Origin: JACCZP01 sp050997195
GTDB lineage: Bacteria; Actinomycetota; Thermoleophilia; Solirubrobacterales; Thermoleophilaceae
Reading direction: 5' to 3'
DNA: 6,116 bases
Assembly (NCBI GenBank): GCA_050997195.1
Contig: JBPCRE010000047.1
Span: forward strand, 1-6,116
Numbering within the stretch: the first letter of the stretch is position 1; each line of letters begins with the position of its first letter. A program made the position numbers and the translations under genes. The notes under the pieces were generated by a model. It had not been told where the DNA came from, ran no database searches, and worked only from the letters and a program-made list of their open reading frames with translations. Below are positions 5,648 through 6,116 of this stretch, piece after piece.

Positions 5648-5663
5648 ATCAACGGTCGTTAGG
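5648..5663. promoter_or_regulatory. Candidate ArsR operator in the divergent intergenic region
   Basis: ATCAACGGTCGTTAGG is an imperfect inverted repeat: CAAC and GTT(A/G) arms around a four-base centre. It matches the perfect palindrome at 6090-6105 at 10 of 16 positions, including the inner TCAAC-N4-GTT. It sits in the -35 region of arsR. On the other strand it directly follows a TATCGT (5669-5664) that could be a -10 for the DUF4396 operon. Binding here could repress both directions. A direct repeat TCGTTAG occurs at 5656-5662 and 5671-5677. Confidence 0.45.
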
Positions 5664-5674
5664 ACGATATTCGT

Positions 5675-5680
5675 TAGAGT
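5675..5680 (+). promoter_or_regulatory. Putative -10 box for leaderless arsR transcript
   Basis: TAGAGT fits TAnnnT and ends eight bases before ATG at 5689 (five before TTG at 5686). There is no good Shine-Dalgarno, so a leaderless message is likely, as for the four-helix protein gene. Confidence 0.4.
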
Positions 5681-5688
5681 GGCAATTG

Positions 5689-6051
5689 ATGGCATACGAC
5701 GATGTCCCCGCCCCGCTCTGCCTCGGTCTTACGCGTGGCGAAAGGCTCCGCCGCCAGCGACTCGACGGTGACGAGGCAAAGGCAGCTTCCCGTCGCGCCC
5801 ACGCCCTCGCCGACCCCACCCGCCTGACCCTCGCGGCCGCGCTCGCGGACGCCGGAGAGTTATGCGTCTGGGATGCGGCCTGGGTCCTCGAGCGCGCGCA
5901 GAACCTGATCTCACACCACCTGCGCGCCTTGCGCGAGGCCGGGCTCGCCGGCACGCGCCGCGAGGGCCGGATCGTCTACTACGCCCTTTCCGATGAGGGG
6001 CGCGCCCTCGTCAGCCAGGTCCTCGGCGGGTCCGTGGCGGCGACGGCATGA
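5689..6051 (+). CDS. ArsR/SmtB-family metal-responsive transcriptional regulator (CadC-like)
   Basis: 120 residues, a winged-helix repressor expected to release DNA when it binds metal. ALADPTRLTLAAAL (39-52) is the family start, QNLISHHLRALREAGL (71-86) the recognition helix region, and TRREGRIVYYAL (89-100) the wing. CadC-type proteins bind metal through two N-terminal cysteines and the pair in ELCVCD. Here the second motif reads ELCVWD: C59 is kept and the other position is W61. The N-terminus has a single C11 in PLCLG. The alpha-5 Asp/His ligands of SmtB or CzrA are not seen. It therefore keeps two thiol ligands, one per site, and its metal is uncertain. ATG at 5689 is taken; TTG at 5686 is possible. 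It is divergent from the DUF4396 gene and likely controls it, itself and the gene beyond the right edge. Confidence 0.92.
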   Translation: MAYDDVPAPLCLGLTRGERLRRQRLDGDEAKAASRRAHALADPTRLTLAAALADAGELCVWDAAWVLERAQNLISHHLRALREAGLAGTRREGRIVYYALSDEGRALVSQVLGGSVAATA

Positions 6052-6061
6052 GGGCGCTCGG

Positions 6062-6091
6062 TTGACCCAGGCCGTCGGAGCCTCGTTATCT
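6062..6091 (+). promoter_or_regulatory. Promoter of a gene beyond the right edge
   Basis: TTGACC at 6062-6067 and TTATCT at 6086-6091 are separated by 18 bases, close to the housekeeping consensus. It is the best -35 in the window. It lies just after the arsR stop and points rightward, so it must serve a gene not seen here. Confidence 0.55.
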
Positions 6092-6105
6092 CAACCCCTG
6101 TTGAG
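6090..6105. promoter_or_regulatory. Perfect palindromic operator overlapping the edge promoter
   Basis: CTCAAC-CCCT-GTTGAG is a perfect inverted repeat overlapping the last two bases of the -10 and the expected transcription start, a classic repressor position. CTCAA...TTGA arms recall CadC-type operators. A six-base stem could also act as a hairpin after arsR, but the following bases are not T-rich. The related repeat upstream of arsR favours an operator. Confidence 0.55.
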
Positions 6106-6116
6106 GCGTTGTTACG

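Noticed and set aside
5512..5652. N-terminal extension of the DUF4396 gene to an ATG at 5652
   Set aside because: The added 47 residues show no family similarity and would cover the regulatory region; the Shine-Dalgarno supports ATG at 5511.
1..6116. CRISPR arrays, insertion sequences, riboswitches
   Set aside because: No regularly spaced repeats, transposase, terminal inverted repeats or conserved riboswitch cores were seen.

Overview
The window is very GC-rich, uses GTG starts, and has tRNA genes that do not encode their CCA ends. Several promoters have TAnnnT -10 boxes lying directly against the start codon, as in leaderless transcripts. The proteins (an actinobacterial-style tyrosine integrase, a membrane M28 peptidase, a CadC-type ArsR regulator) point to an actinobacterium, perhaps of the Thermoleophilia. 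The class is a guess from protein flavour, not a proven placement.

Left third (1-2178). The 5' part of a membrane-embedded M28-type peptidase runs off the left edge on the minus strand. Just upstream of it, on the same strand, lie tRNA-Leu(CAA), a four-helix membrane protein of unknown function with an acidic tail, and tRNA-Leu(TAG). A 48-bp gap with back-to-back -10 boxes separates tRNA-Leu(TAG) from tRNA-Trp(CCA), which is transcribed rightward. This is ordinary chromosomal housekeeping DNA.

Middle (2179-3785). A complete tyrosine integrase with all six catalytic residues reads rightward. About 90 bp after its stop is a 48-bp piece matching only the 3' half of an initiator tRNA (anticodon CAT). 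This is what the distal attachment site of an element inserted in tRNA-fMet looks like. No other element genes and no intact tRNA-fMet are visible, so the element is either a remnant or extends outside the window. A bulged hairpin closes the region.

Right third (3786-6116). A divergent locus looks metal-responsive. An ArsR/SmtB regulator reads rightward. A DUF4396 membrane protein followed by an Asp-box beta-propeller protein of the F510_1955 type reads leftward, probably as an operon. The intergenic region holds an imperfect inverted repeat, ATCAACGGTCGTTAGG. A perfect version, CTCAACCCCTGTTGAG, overlaps the -10 of a promoter at the right edge that must serve a gene just outside the window. 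The simplest model is one regulator controlling itself, the divergent operon and the next gene. The regulator keeps one cysteine at each place where CadC has a pair, so its metal specificity may differ from the textbook proteins.

I see no CRISPR array, no insertion sequence and no clearly new multi-gene system. The metal-responsive locus with its paired operators, and the integrase with a tRNA-fMet fragment, are the parts most worth a second look.
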